The notes: generated from the sequence alone by a model not told the origin. 64,000 nucleotides of DNA from VXYL01 sp964348085 (GCA_964348085.1 CAYGBI010000012.1:1-64000), one strand, 5' to 3'. Numbered from the stretch's first letter, positions 33,846 through 43,535 are shown. Numbers and translations: made by a program.

Positions 33846-35291
33846 TCAACCATAGTTCGGCGTCGGTGTGAAGCCGAACCCAGCCTGCTCCAGCAACTTC
33901 GCCACGCCAATGGTGACTAAGTCGCCGTATTCCGGCCCGATGATCTGCACGCCGATGGGCAGGCCGCCGGCGTCGGGGCCGGTGGGGATGACGGTGGATG
34001 GTAGGTAGGCGACGCTCGCCAGCCCCGCCCAGAACACTTGATCGAAGTACGGCTGCTGCTTGTCATTGACCGCTATCGTGCGTTCGCCAAAGGGACCTTG
34101 GTCGTGCGGGAACGCCGAGGTGGCCATGATCGGCGCCAGCACGATGTCGAAACGGTTGAAGAAGTCGTGCCAGCGCCAACGAATGTGCGTTCGCTTTTCG
34201 TTGTTTGCGGTCCAGTCGCGGAAACGCGCCACCTGCGAGCGTTGGATGACGGCGGAAAGGCTCATGTCTTCCGGCGGCAGGTCTTCTACTTGACGCACGA
34301 TGGTCTGATAGCGGTCTTCCGGCATCCGCGCGGACATGGTGGCTTGCAGCAGGCACTGATACACGAAGTGGGTGTGCTCCGAATCCACAGGACGAGCCTC
34401 GAAATCCACCGTCGCGCCCATTCCGGAGAGCGCGTCCGCGACCGCATCGACGCGCGCGGATACCGTGGCGTCCACCGGCGCCATCGCGTCGTCGCGCCAT
34501 ACCGCGACCTTGAGTTCGCCTGCCGTCTTGCGGAGTTCCGGCAGCGCCAGCGCGAGACCCCGGCTGTCGATTTCGTTCGGTCCGGCCATCGCCCGCACCG
34601 TCGTTTCAAGGTCCGACGCCGAGCGTGCCAGTGGACCGATCACGGAGATGTCGGAGGGCGTCAGAACGCCCGGCATGGCGTGGCCCCTCGGCGGCAATAG
34701 GTTCCAAGTGGGTTTGTGGCCGAAGACGCCACAGAAGTGCGCCGGGTTGCGAATGGAGCCGCCGATATCCGAGCCGGTCTCCAAGCCGGTGAGCCCCGCC
34801 GCTAGCGCCGCCGCCGAGCCGCCGGACGAGCCGCCGGGCGTGCGCCGCAAGTGCCACGGATTGTTGGTAGTGCCGTATATCGCGTTGTAGCTCTGGAAGT
34901 CCGAGAGCATGAGCGGCACGTTGGTCTTGCCGAAGATGACGGCGCCGGCGGCTTTTAGGCGGGAGATGGAGAGCGCATCCCTTGCGGCGATGTTGTCCTT
35001 GAGCTCGGGCACTCCCCACGTCGTAGGGGTGCCGGCCACGTCGTAGGACTCCTTCACCGTCATTGGCACGCCGTGCAGCGGTCCCCAATGTTCACCTCGC
35101 GCCAGCGCCTCGTCCGCTTGCCGTGCCCGTGCCATAGCTTCCTCGCGGACCTGCACGATGATGGCGTTGAGGTCCGAGTTGAAGCGGTCCACACGCTCGA
35201 AGTAGTACGCCAGCAGTTCGGCGCTGCTGATGTCCTTGTTTCTGACTCGTCCTGCTAGTTCGCCGGCGCTGGCGAATGCCAAGTCGCCCAC
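33846..35291 (-). CDS. Amidase (amidase-signature family)
   Basis: A 481-residue amidase with the complete Ser-cisSer-Lys triad: Lys80 in GVPMTVKESYD, Ser155 in RTPGGSSGGSAAALAAG and Ser179 in GSDIGGSIRNPAHFCG. It hydrolyses amide bonds; the family ranges from GatA to aryl-amidases, and PIGVQIIGPEYGD near the C-terminus is general. GatA is unlikely because gatB/gatC are absent and the middle differs. GTG start with AGGAGGGG 5 nt upstream. It follows the adenylation-carrier-reductase gene by 66 nt on the same strand, so the two are probably cotranscribed and may share a pathway. Confidence 0.92.
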   Translation of the reverse strand: MGDLAFASAGELAGRVRNKDISSAELLAYYFERVDRFNSDLNAIIVQVREEAMARARQADEALARGEHWGPLHGVPMTVKESYDVAGTPTTWGVPELKDNIAARDALSISRLKAAGAVIFGKTNVPLMLSDFQSYNAIYGTTNNPWHLRRTPGGSSGGSAAALAAGLTGLETGSDIGGSIRNPAHFCGVFGHKPTWNLLPPRGHAMPGVLTPSDISVIGPLARSASDLETTVRAMAGPNEIDSRGLALALPELRKTAGELKVAVWRDDAMAPVDATVSARVDAVADALSGMGATVDFEARPVDSEHTHFVYQCLLQATMSARMPEDRYQTIVRQVEDLPPEDMSLSAVIQRSQVARFRDWTANNEKRTHIRWRWHDFFNRFDIVLAPIMATSAFPHDQGPFGERTIAVNDKQQPYFDQVFWAGLASVAYLPSTVIPTGPDAGGLPIGVQIIGPEYGDLVTIGVAKLLEQAGFGFTPTPNYG

Positions 35292-35357
35292 AAGCCCCTC
35301 CTGTGGTGCGGTAGAGATGGGTAGATCGAGCGGGCGACTGTGACGGCGGAGGGCGGA

Positions 35358-38093
35358 TTAGTCAAGCTTCGACAACTGCCGCCGCAGCAATTGCGCCGCT
35401 GCGACATCGGCGGGCTTTGCCGAAAGCAGTATCGCATCGTCCATGGAGAGCGCCGCTCGCGGGCCGTGTTCGCTGATGAGCCGCCCGAGCACGGTGGCGT
35501 CGGTGTGGAAGCGGTGCGACGGCGACACTTGATCGAGGGCAGTGGCGATGGCCGACGTAGTTGTCCGCGCCAAGTCCACGCCGGCCGCCGCCAAGCAATC
35601 GAACACCTCCTCGCCGGTGATCGGCGCGAGCGTCGCGTGCCGCACGGGTTGTCGCGTCAGTAGCGCGTCCACTAGCGCTCGACACACGACGTCTCGGGTA
35701 GTGAATTGCCACCGCCAACCGCGCTCGACGTCTGGAAAGACGCCGGCGGCGATCAACGCCTTCAGCGTGCTCGCGAGACGATCATTGCGCGGGTGGCCGA
35801 GGAGGTGCGGAATGCGCACTACGCTCGTCGGCAGGCCACGCGCAGCCGCTTGCTGAAGCAATGCTTCCGCGGCGAGTTTGGTTCGCGAGTATGCGTCGGC
35901 GCCCGAGGCCGCCAATCGCTGCGCTAGCAGCCCTTCGACCTCAGGGGTAGCCTCCTTCCGCTCGCCGTCGCCGAGCGGAAATATGGCGCTGGAGGAGACG
36001 TGTACCAACGGCACGGCGCGTTCGGCGGCCAGTCGAATCAGCCCTTTGACGGCGTGCGTGTTGAGCGGCGCCAAATCGTCGTAGGACGCGAATGCGTCGA
36101 CGTTGGCGGCGATGTGGACGATCGCGTCGATCCGCCGCCCCAACTGGACCCATTGTCGAACCGGGAGGCCGAATCGCGGCTCGGTGAGGTCGCCGTGAAT
36201 CGCGGTCCCGCCACGGACCTTGCCACTGCGAACGAGCGCCAACACCTCGAACCGGCCACGGGCAGCGTCGACGAACGCTCGACCGACGTAGCCCGAAGCG
36301 CCGGTGACGAGCACTGTGCGCGGCGGCGTCATCGGCGAGGGAGCGGCGCTGCCGATGCGTAATCCCGGCGCGAGTTGCGGCAGTCGCCAATCCTTGACTT
36401 CGCCGACTCGTGCGCCTGCGGCGATGAAGGCCGCAAGCGCGGCCGGGCGCGAATGCTGCAGGAAATCGGCGACGCGAATGCGCCTACCCGTGCGTTGCTG
36501 CAATATGCCGCAAAGCGCGATTGCCGAAAGGCTGTCGCCGCCGCAGTCGATGAAGTCGTCTTTGCGGGTAACGGTCGGGTCGTTCAGCACTCGGTGAAAG
36601 GCCGCCAGCACGTCGCGTTCGAGGTCCGCGGGTCGCCCGGGCGCGACAGCGGGCGCCGCACGCCGATCCGCTTTGCCCGACGAGGCAAGCGGCAACGCCG
36701 AGACGGTTTCGATGCGCCCCGGCACGGCGTGAGCGGCTAGGCGCGCGGCCGCGAACTCGCGCAGGTCGGCGGCGAGCGTTCTCGCGTCCGCGTTTGGCGT
36801 AGGAACGACGAAGGCAACCAACTTGCCGTCCGCCTCGCGTACGGAAACGTCGGCGACGTCCGGATGCCCGGTGAGCATGTCCGCGACATGCTCTGGGTTC
36901 ACCCGAGCGCCGCGAATCTTGATGCCGTCGCCGCACCGGCCCAGTACGCGCAACCGGCCGTCGGCCGTCAATACGCCCAAATCACCCGTGTCGTACACGC
37001 GAGCATCGCCCCACGGGGCGCCCGCGAGTGTGAAGAACGGCGATTCGGATTGCCCTTCGGCGCCGGCGACATAGCCGGACGCCAAGCCTGGGCCGGAGAC
37101 GAGGATGCGGCCCGGCCGACCGACCGGCAGCAATCGCTCGCGCTGGTCCACATCGGCGATGGCGACGCGGGCGAAGTCCGCGACCTCGAGCGCCGGCATC
37201 TCGCCGTCGTCGTTGATCGGCGCGGCGGCGACATCCGCGCACTCGGCGGTGGAGTAGAGATTGAGCACGGCAACCTCGGGCAGCGCGCGCCGCACCCGCT
37301 TGGCGAAATTGTCGGTCACCCGTTCGCCGCAGAGCACCAGCCAGCGCAGCTTGCGGAGCGCGTTCACGGCTTCGGCGGAGTTGAGGCAGGCGGCGAGCAG
37401 CGTTGGCGTCACCATCAAGCGGGTGATCGCGTGGCGAACGAGTACCGCTGCCAAGGCTAGAGGATCGCGCATGGCGTTGTCCGGAATCATCACCGCCGGC
37501 ACACCGTTGAAGAGCGCCGGCACGACGTCCCAAATGCCGAAGATATTGCAGCCGACGGCATCGTCCGGTCGATACGGCATCAGCGCCGTGCGCCAAGCGT
37601 GGGAGCGCAGTGAGCCGATTTGGTCTGTCGTCACCGCCTTCGGCGAGCCGGTGGAGGTGCCGGAGGTCAACAGGATATGCGCCGTTCGGCTGGTGGTCCG
37701 TGGGACTTCGGGCGGCGACGCCGTGGGCGTTGCGGGAGGCGCGGTTCGGAGCAAGATTTTCGGCACGCCGAAGTCCGTCGCTTCGTCCGTCACCAAGACG
37801 TCAAGGCGTAGCAGCGCGAGCACCTTGGCCATCACCGGCGCCGGCAAGCGACTCAGCGGCGTGAACACCATCCCGGCGCGCAAGCAGGCGAAGTAGGTGA
37901 TCACCAACTCGACGCTCGGTTGCAGCAGGACGCCCACCCGGGCGCCCACGCCGTGGCCGTCGCGCAGCGCCGCCGAGCACACCTCGATGGCGTGGCGCAA
38001 TTGCCGATAGGTGAGCGTGCGAGTGGCGTCGACCAGCACGACTCTGTTCGGGGCGCGACGCTCCGCGCGCAGGAGATTCGCAAGTAGAGTCAT
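35358..38093 (-). CDS. Adenylation-carrier-thioester reductase protein (NRPS-like / CAR-like)
   Basis: The roughly 911-residue, single-module protein activates a carboxylic acid as AMP ester, loads it on a phosphopantetheine arm and releases it by reduction. The adenylation domain (about 1-480) shows ILLTSGTSTGSPKAVTTDQ (A3), NLYSTAEC (A5), VYDTGDLG (A7), GRCGDGIKIRGARVNPEHV (A8) and SSGKADRRA with the A10 Lys. The carrier domain has KDDFIDCGGDSLSAIAL (Ser about 521). The reductase starts TVLVTGASGYVGRAF and has the Y-x3-K pair in DAYSRTKLAAEALL. This is the size of short A-T-R proteins, smaller than classical CARs (about 1170). Start ambiguous: ATG at 38093 or GTG at 38102. No phosphopantetheinyl transferase is in the window. 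Product is probably an aldehyde or alcohol; the substrate is unknown. Confidence 0.9.
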   Translation of the reverse strand: MTLLANLLRAERRAPNRVVLVDATRTLTYRQLRHAIEVCSAALRDGHGVGARVGVLLQPSVELVITYFACLRAGMVFTPLSRLPAPVMAKVLALLRLDVLVTDEATDFGVPKILLRTAPPATPTASPPEVPRTTSRTAHILLTSGTSTGSPKAVTTDQIGSLRSHAWRTALMPYRPDDAVGCNIFGIWDVVPALFNGVPAVMIPDNAMRDPLALAAVLVRHAITRLMVTPTLLAACLNSAEAVNALRKLRWLVLCGERVTDNFAKRVRRALPEVAVLNLYSTAECADVAAAPINDDGEMPALEVADFARVAIADVDQRERLLPVGRPGRILVSGPGLASGYVAGAEGQSESPFFTLAGAPWGDARVYDTGDLGVLTADGRLRVLGRCGDGIKIRGARVNPEHVADMLTGHPDVADVSVREADGKLVAFVVPTPNADARTLAADLREFAAARLAAHAVPGRIETVSALPLASSGKADRRAAPAVAPGRPADLERDVLAAFHRVLNDPTVTRKDDFIDCGGDSLSAIALCGILQQRTGRRIRVADFLQHSRPAALAAFIAAGARVGEVKDWRLPQLAPGLRIGSAAPSPMTPPRTVLVTGASGYVGRAFVDAARGRFEVLALVRSGKVRGGTAIHGDLTEPRFGLPVRQWVQLGRRIDAIVHIAANVDAFASYDDLAPLNTHAVKGLIRLAAERAVPLVHVSSSAIFPLGDGERKEATPEVEGLLAQRLAASGADAYSRTKLAAEALLQQAAARGLPTSVVRIPHLLGHPRNDRLASTLKALIAAGVFPDVERGWRWQFTTRDVVCRALVDALLTRQPVRHATLAPITGEEVFDCLAAAGVDLARTTTSAIATALDQVSPSHRFHTDATVLGRLISEHGPRAALSMDDAILLSAKPADVAAAQLLRRQLSKLD

Positions 38094-38208
38094 GGCGCCC
38101 ACCCGGGCGTTGGCCGCCGAACTTGGGTCACTGGCCGGACGTCTCGGCCGAGAAGCCGACGCGAGCGCTTCTCGGCGTCGCTGCCGCCGCCGACAAGCCC
38201 GTTGGACG

Positions 38209-38523
38209 CTAGCTGATGACCGAGTTTGGCGTCGGTACGATACGGGTGACTTCGATATCCGGTTGCATCAGCGCGGCCACGGTCGGCGCGATGTCGTTCT
38301 TCCACTCGTCGGTCTGATAGACAGCCGCGTACAAACGCTCTCGTTCTTCCTCCGAGGCGAAGCGACGCAGCCAAACGTAGGTGGTTTCGTCCTCTCCTCG
38401 GAAACTGCCGGCGATCACCATGCCTTTCGCCACTTGGAAGGGGATGATGGTGCCTTCCATGAACCTCACCCACTCGTCCATCTTGCCGTCGTTGATCTTG
38501 TAGCGCCGCAATTCGTAGAACAC
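38209..38523 (-). CDS. NIPSNAP-family small protein
   Basis: The 104-residue product starts FYELRRYKINDGKMDEWVRF, the classic NIPSNAP opening, and continues GSFRGEDETTYVWLRRFASEEER, a dimeric ferredoxin-like alpha/beta barrel. Such proteins often appear in biosynthetic and degradative clusters with no defined chemistry. The GTG at 38523 has GGGGAAG upstream and puts the family start at residue 1; an upstream ATG at 38568 would add a non-conserved Arg-rich leader. It is upstream of the A-T-R gene by 115 nt on the same strand. Confidence 0.8.
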   Translation of the reverse strand: MFYELRRYKINDGKMDEWVRFMEGTIIPFQVAKGMVIAGSFRGEDETTYVWLRRFASEEERERLYAAVYQTDEWKNDIAPTVAALMQPDIEVTRIVPTPNSVIS

Positions 38524-38659
38524 TCGTCTTCCCCTTCGTCGCGGCGGGAGGGCCGCGTATGAACACATACGTTTAGTTTACACGCCGCGTTCAGTTCATG
38601 CCGCGGGCGCTACGCCGCGTTCGAACTATACTGCCGCCTCCAACAAACGGAGAGCAGCG

Positions 38660-39814
38660 ATGGCGGCGTTGGACGGTATGCGCATTCTCGACATGACGCA
38701 GTGGGAGGCGGGCACGTGCTGCACGCAAAGCCTCGCCTTCCTCGGCGCCGACGTGGTGAAAGTGGAGCGCCCCGAAGTAGGCGATCCGGGTAGGGGACGC
38801 GCCCGGGGAGAGGTGCGCGACGCCGAGTACTTCGTCAACTGGAACAGCAACAAACGCAGCATCACCTTGCACTTGGACACCCCGGAAGGCCGCGACTTGC
38901 TATTGAAGATGGTGCCGCACTACGACGTGTTCGTCGAAAACTACGGCCCCGGCGTGGTGGAGAAGCTCGACATCGGCTACGACGTGATGCGCGAAATCCA
39001 CCCCACCATCATCTACGCGCGCATCAAAGGCTTCGGCACCAACGGCCCGTACGCGCACTACAAGTGCATGGATATGGTGGCGCAAGCCGCCGCCGGGGCG
39101 TTCTCCATCACCGGCGAACCAGACGGCCCGCCGATGCGCCCCGGCCCGACCATGGGCGATGCCGGCACCGGTATGCAGGCGGCGCTGGCTATCGCCGCCG
39201 CTTGGGCGCAAAAGCAGCGCGACGGGGTGGGCCAGCTCATTGAACTCTCCATGCAGGAGGCGATGACCTACTACCTGCGCACCGCGGTTTCCCGCACTCG
39301 CTTCGGCACCGAGCCGACGCCGCGCACCGGCAACGGCGACAATCCGTTCGTGTCGCTGTATCCGTGCTTGGGCAACGGCGCCAACGACTACGTGTTCATC
39401 ATGGCCGTCAACCCACGCATGCGGGCGGGCGTATGCCGCGCCATCGGCAAGCCCGACCTACAGGGCGACGCGACGACCGTGCGCCGAGAAATCGAAACGT
39501 GGACCCGCACCAAGAGCAAGCGCGAGGCGATGGCGACGCTCGCCGAAGAGGGCGTTTGCGCCAGCCAAGTCTACGAAACGCACGACCTGTTCACCGACCC
39601 GCACTTGCAGGCGCGGGGCTTCATCCAAGAGGTGAGTCACGCCGAGCACGGCGATGTGCGCTTGCTCGGCTGGCCGGCGCGCATGTCCAAGAGCGCCGTG
39701 TCGATGCGCGCCGCGCCGTTGCTCGGCGAGCATACGGACCAAGTGCTGGCCGAGGATCTCGGATTGACGCCAAGTGCGGTCGAAGCGCTGCGGGAACGCG
39801 GCGCCGTCGGTTGA
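38660..39814 (+). CDS. CaiB/BaiF-family (class III) CoA-transferase
   Basis: A 384-residue class III CoA-transferase. LDGMRILDMTQWEAGTCCTQ and LGADVVKVERPEVGDPGRG are typical of the N-terminal part. The catalytic Asp138 is in KCMDMVAQAAAGAFSITGEP. The IGYDVMREIHPTIIYARIKGFG and SKREAMATLAEEGVCASQVY blocks are also family-specific. It moves CoA between acids, for example succinyl-CoA and a carboxylate; the acceptor is not inferable. It is divergent from the NIPSNAP gene, with a 136-bp gap that should hold both promoters. The ATG has GGAGAG upstream. Confidence 0.93.
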   Translation: MAALDGMRILDMTQWEAGTCCTQSLAFLGADVVKVERPEVGDPGRGRARGEVRDAEYFVNWNSNKRSITLHLDTPEGRDLLLKMVPHYDVFVENYGPGVVEKLDIGYDVMREIHPTIIYARIKGFGTNGPYAHYKCMDMVAQAAAGAFSITGEPDGPPMRPGPTMGDAGTGMQAALAIAAAWAQKQRDGVGQLIELSMQEAMTYYLRTAVSRTRFGTEPTPRTGNGDNPFVSLYPCLGNGANDYVFIMAVNPRMRAGVCRAIGKPDLQGDATTVRREIETWTRTKSKREAMATLAEEGVCASQVYETHDLFTDPHLQARGFIQEVSHAEHGDVRLLGWPARMSKSAVSMRAAPLLGEHTDQVLAEDLGLTPSAVEALRERGAVG

Positions 39815-39899
39815 GGGTCGGGTTGAGGGTCGGCTGAGAAATGGCGCGCACGGTCGAGTAACGCCGGGAACTCGAGCGCGGGGAGCGCCGAGGGCGTCG

Positions 39900-40931
39900 T
39901 TAGTCGAGCGTGCTACCGTCCTTCGCCACCACCAGCTTGCCTCGCCCGGGCTCGCCCGCTCTCGCCATCCGTCCGATTACCCATGCGCGTTCCCCTGCGG
40001 CGGTCAAGTCCTCGCAGATCGCTGCGGCGTCGGCCTCCTCCACACACAGCACGAAGCCGACGCCGACGTTGAACGTGCGCAGCATTTCGAGCTCCGCTAT
40101 TCCGCCGGCTTGCTGCAGAAACGCGAACGTGGCCGGTCGCCGCCAAGCGTCGAGGTCGATGTGCGCCGCCAACCGGGGCGGGAACATGCGCGGCAGGTTG
40201 TCCACGAAGCCGCCGCCGGTGACGTGACACATGCCCTTCACCCGGTCCAGCACCGAGCGCACCGAACGCACGTAGATTCGCGTGGGGGCCAGCAAGTCGT
40301 CGAGCAATTTCCCCGTCACGCCCCCGCCTTGCGTCGCTAGGATGCGGCGGATCAACGCGTAGCCGTTGGCGTGAGGTCCGCTCGACGCCAAGCCGACGAG
40401 GGCGTCGCCAGCTTTGATGCCATCGCCGGTGACGATGCGCTGCCGCTCCACCACGCCGACGCAGAACCCGGCTAGCTCGTAGTCGCCCGGGCGGTGGAGC
40501 CCCGGCAGTTCGGCGGTTTCGCCGCCGGCCAATGCGCAACCGGCCAGTTCGCAACCGCGCGCGATGCCGGCGATGACCCGCTCGGCGACATCCACGTCCA
40601 AGACGCCGGCGGCGTAGTAATCCAAGAACAACAGCGGCTCGGCGCCCGAGACGAGCACGTCGTTGACGCACATCGCCACCAAGTCTTGCCCGACATCGTC
40701 GTGGCGCTGGTGGTCGATCGCGAGGCGAAGCTTGGTGCCGACGCCGTCGGTACCGGCCACTAGGACGGGCTCGCGATAGCCTTCGGGCAGCGTGCAAAGC
40801 GCCGCGAAACCACCCAAGTCCGAGAGCTGCTCCGGTCGCCGCGTGCGTGCCACCGAGGACGCAATACGTCTCACCAACTCGTTGCCGGCGTCAATGTTCA
40901 CGCCAGCGTCGCGATATGTCAGTCGGCTCAT
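39900..40931 (-). CDS. purM: Phosphoribosylformylglycinamidine cyclo-ligase (AIR synthetase)
   Basis: A 343-residue enzyme of purine synthesis that closes FGAM to AIR with ATP. TYRDAGVNIDAGNELVRRI starts the fold. LVAGTDGVGTKLRLAIDHQRHDDVGQDLVAMCVNDVL is the signature (shown as DGVGTKLRLA and DLVAMCVNDVL). EPLLFLDYYAAG, GETAELPGLH and KGMCHVTGGGFVDNLPRM complete it. Here purM is divergent from the DUF2066-hda genes, an arrangement common in Gammaproteobacteria; purN is not next to it. Confidence 0.96.
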   Translation of the reverse strand: MSRLTYRDAGVNIDAGNELVRRIASSVARTRRPEQLSDLGGFAALCTLPEGYREPVLVAGTDGVGTKLRLAIDHQRHDDVGQDLVAMCVNDVLVSGAEPLLFLDYYAAGVLDVDVAERVIAGIARGCELAGCALAGGETAELPGLHRPGDYELAGFCVGVVERQRIVTGDGIKAGDALVGLASSGPHANGYALIRRILATQGGGVTGKLLDDLLAPTRIYVRSVRSVLDRVKGMCHVTGGGFVDNLPRMFPPRLAAHIDLDAWRRPATFAFLQQAGGIAELEMLRTFNVGVGFVLCVEEADAAAICEDLTAAGERAWVIGRMARAGEPGRGKLVVAKDGSTLD

Positions 40932-41015
40932 CCCGCCCCCTCGAATAGCTTCACAGTTTAAGCAGCTTCGCCGATTTCATTACACTTGGCCAATGCCGCC
41001 AATCGTCTAAGCCCG

Positions 41016-42152
41016 ATGCTTGTGACGCGCTTGATCCGCCTGTTGACCATCCTCGCCGCCGCCGGCGCTGCCGACGTGGCGGCGGATGTCGTGCCTTGGC
41101 TGTACGACATCGAGGTGCCGGTATCGTCGCAGAGCGCCGTCGAGCGACAGCGCGCCGCTCGTACGGCCTTGGCGGAACTGTTGACGCGCTTGACCGGTTT
41201 GCGCGAGTTGCCGCCGCATCCGGCGGTGAGCGACGCGCTGCGGCTGCCGACGCAGTTCTACTCGCGCTTCGAGTTCGCCCAGCGTCCGCTCGCCCAAGTC
41301 GATGACGACGCCGAGGCTACGCGGGAAGCCGCCGAAACCGTGCTCGTCGTGTCTTTCGATCCGGTCTCCGTGTTGGATTTGCTGCGTGATGCCGAACTAC
41401 CGATCTGGGCCGCGGACCGACCCACCATTCTCCTTTGGCTGGCATTGGAAGACCACGGCGAGCGGAGCATCGCATCGGTGACCGCAACCCCTGAACTCGC
41501 CGCTGCGCTGGCCGAACGCGCTCGCCGACGGGGTCTGCAGGTCACGCTGCCGCTCATGGATTTGCAGGATATGCATCTTTCGCCGACAGACATCTTCGGT
41601 GGCTTCTTGGAGGCCGTCCATGTCGCATCGGCGCGCTACGCACCGGACATGCTGCTCGTCGGTCGAGCATCCAAGGGGTCGGACGGCCGCTGGCGCAGCG
41701 ACTGGCAGCTACAGACGTGGCGCACCGCACGGCCCGTGGACCTCTATATAGGCGCCGGCGCGAACATGATCCCGGGCGGCGTGGCTTTCGACGAGCGCTT
41801 CGACCACCAAGCGGAGACGGCCCAGGCCGCTGCGCACGAGGCATTGGACAGCGCCGCCGACACGCTCGCCGCCCGCTTCGCCGTGCGCGGCGACCTGCAC
41901 GCCATCGCGGTCACCGTTAGCGGCGGGCAAACGGTGCGCGGCTATGCGTCGTTGCTGAGATACTTAAACTCCCGCGAGTATATTGAGCGTGTGGAAGTCG
42001 CCGCTGTTCGCCCGGATGCGTTTCTGCTGCGCTTGCATTCGCGTTCGAGTGTCGATCAGTTGCGCGAACTGCTGCCTATGGGCGGGTCGATGAGAGCGGC
42101 ACCGGCGGACGCCGGGGGCACGCTTGGTTTTTCTTGGACGGGCGCGAAGTGA
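41016..42152 (+). CDS. DUF2066 exported protein
   Basis: The 378-residue product begins with a signal peptide (VTRLIRLLTILAAAGAADVAAD) and then VVPWLYDIEVPVSSQSAVERQRAARTALAELLTRLTG, the DUF2066 opening. The segment YSRFEFAQRPLAQVDD and LVVSFDPVSVLDLLRDAELPIW also fit the family. Function is unknown; the gene classically sits between purM and hda, as it does here. I took the ATG at 41016 because it places the signal peptide at the N-terminus; the frame is open to 40986. The stop shares GTGA with the next gene. Confidence 0.85.
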   Translation: MLVTRLIRLLTILAAAGAADVAADVVPWLYDIEVPVSSQSAVERQRAARTALAELLTRLTGLRELPPHPAVSDALRLPTQFYSRFEFAQRPLAQVDDDAEATREAAETVLVVSFDPVSVLDLLRDAELPIWAADRPTILLWLALEDHGERSIASVTATPELAAALAERARRRGLQVTLPLMDLQDMHLSPTDIFGGFLEAVHVASARYAPDMLLVGRASKGSDGRWRSDWQLQTWRTARPVDLYIGAGANMIPGGVAFDERFDHQAETAQAAAHEALDSAADTLAARFAVRGDLHAIAVTVSGGQTVRGYASLLRYLNSREYIERVEVAAVRPDAFLLRLHSRSSVDQLRELLPMGGSMRAAPADAGGTLGFSWTGAK

Positions 42153-42826
42153 ACAACCAGCCGCCACAGCGCGCGAGCGGTACCGCCGACCGGCGGGCCT
42201 TTGCCGCGAGCCGTCGCCAAGCGATCCGCCAGCTACCGAACCTCATCACCATCGTCCGCTTCGTACTGATCTTTCCCGCCGGCTGGTTCTTGTGGCACGG
42301 CGCGATCGTCGAAGCGTTGATCTTGATCGCCATCGCTGGCGTCTCGGACGCCATCGACGGCATTCTCGCGCGCCGCTTCGATTGGCGGACGCGCTTTGGC
42401 GCGATCGCCGATCCAGCCGCCGACAAGCTGTTGGTGCTGGTGGTGTATGTGCTGCTGACCTTGCAGGATCATCTGCCGCTTTGGCTGCTTGTGATCGTTG
42501 TCGGCCGCGACTTGGTCATCGTCGGCGGGGCGCTCGCCTACCGGCAGGTGCTCGGCAACTTCGAGGTGGAACCAACGCTTATCAGTAAGGTGAACACCGC
42601 CTTGCAGATCATTATGTTGGCGTTGGTGCTCGTCGCCTTGACCCGCTTCGAGCCGGTGGCCGGCATCGCCGCCTTCGTGGATCCCTTCGGCTTCTTCTTG
42701 GTCGGCGCGTCCAGCATCCTCTCGGGAGGTCAATATGTGTTCGTCTGGGGACATCGGGCGCGGTTGCGGCTTCGGGCGCGCCGCTCACCGGAGAGCGATG
42801 GCGTGGGCGACGTAGGCGGCGGGTGA
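42149..42826 (+). CDS. CDP-alcohol phosphatidyltransferase family protein
   Basis: A 225-residue membrane protein with the CDP-alcohol phosphotransferase motif DAIDGILARRFDWRTRFGAIADPAADK, that is D-x2-D-G-x2-A-R-x8-G-x3-D-x3-D. Hydrophobic segments LITIVRFVLIFPAGWFL, ALILIAIAGVSDAI, LVLVVYVLLTL and LQIIMLALVLVAL supply about six helices. It uses CDP-diacylglycerol or a similar donor; PgsA-like or cardiolipin-type activity is possible. Adjacent hda and DUF2066 match the order in Pseudomonas-like genomes. The GTG overlaps the upstream stop. Confidence 0.88.
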   Translation: MNNQPPQRASGTADRRAFAASRRQAIRQLPNLITIVRFVLIFPAGWFLWHGAIVEALILIAIAGVSDAIDGILARRFDWRTRFGAIADPAADKLLVLVVYVLLTLQDHLPLWLLVIVVGRDLVIVGGALAYRQVLGNFEVEPTLISKVNTALQIIMLALVLVALTRFEPVAGIAAFVDPFGFFLVGASSILSGGQYVFVWGHRARLRLRARRSPESDGVGDVGGG

Positions 42827-42833
42827 TCCAAGG

Positions 42834-43535
42834 ATGGGATCGAAAGTGACCGCGGAACAGATGCCGCTGCCCTTCGAACTGCGGGAACAAGCCACCTTCG
42901 ACCGTTTCGTGGCCGGCGCCAACAGCGAATTGCTGGCGCATCTCCGCCAGCGACCGAGCGGTTTCGACTGCCTGTGGCTGGTTGGCGAACGCGGAGTCGG
43001 TAAGACGCACCTGTTGCACGCGCTCTGCCATGAGCAGGCGGCATCGGCTTACGTTCCAGCCGATAGGATTCGCGCCGGTGCGATCGACGCATCCAGCACG
43101 ACGCTGGACGCCTACGACCGGTTTGCAGCCGTTGCCGTTGACGACGTGTCGAGCTGGCTCGGTGACCGTCAAGCCGAGCTCGCCCTCATGGGACTCTACA
43201 ACCGCTTGCGCGAGCGCGACGCGCGTTTGGTGATGGCGGCGCGCCGCTCGCCAACGGACATCGATTTCGCGCTCGCCGATTTGGCGTCCCGGTTGCGTGC
43301 CGCCGCTTGCTATGAAGTCATGCCGCTGAACGACTCGGGCAAGCGTCAGTTGCTGCTTGCCGCCGCCAGCGAACGTGGCCTGCACTTGAGCGATGACGTG
43401 GCGAGTTTCCTGCTCGTTCGCGTCAGCCGCGAGCAGCGCGAGTTGATGCGCGTGGTTGAACGCTTGGACCAGTATTCCTTGGCCGCCAAACGGCGCCTCA
43501 CCATTCCATTCGTCAAACAAGCACTGTGCCTTTAG
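42834..43535 (+). CDS. hda: DnaA regulatory inactivator Hda
   Basis: A 233-residue AAA+ protein homologous to the DnaA core. The N-terminal QMPLPFELREQATFDRFVAG has the beta-clamp-binding motif (QMPLPF) needed for regulatory inactivation of DnaA. Walker A is LVGERGVGKTHLLHALC, Walker B is AVAVDDVSSWLGD, and the sensor block is RLVMAARRSPTDIDFALADLASRL. With DNA-loaded clamp it stimulates ATP hydrolysis by DnaA and prevents re-initiation. Its end overlaps the MurG-like gene by 10 nt. Confidence 0.93.
   Translation: MGSKVTAEQMPLPFELREQATFDRFVAGANSELLAHLRQRPSGFDCLWLVGERGVGKTHLLHALCHEQAASAYVPADRIRAGAIDASSTTLDAYDRFAAVAVDDVSSWLGDRQAELALMGLYNRLRERDARLVMAARRSPTDIDFALADLASRLRAAACYEVMPLNDSGKRQLLLAAASERGLHLSDDVASFLLVRVSREQRELMRVVERLDQYSLAAKRRLTIPFVKQALCL

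Noticed and set aside
33540..33920. Short genes in the rearranged stretch
   Set aside because: Both strand translations lack known motifs and run into duplicated or amidase sequence; likely degenerate DNA.
35358..38093. Full-length carboxylic acid reductase (CAR)
   Set aside because: Domain order agrees, but the protein is about 260 residues shorter than classical CARs; called A-T-R instead.
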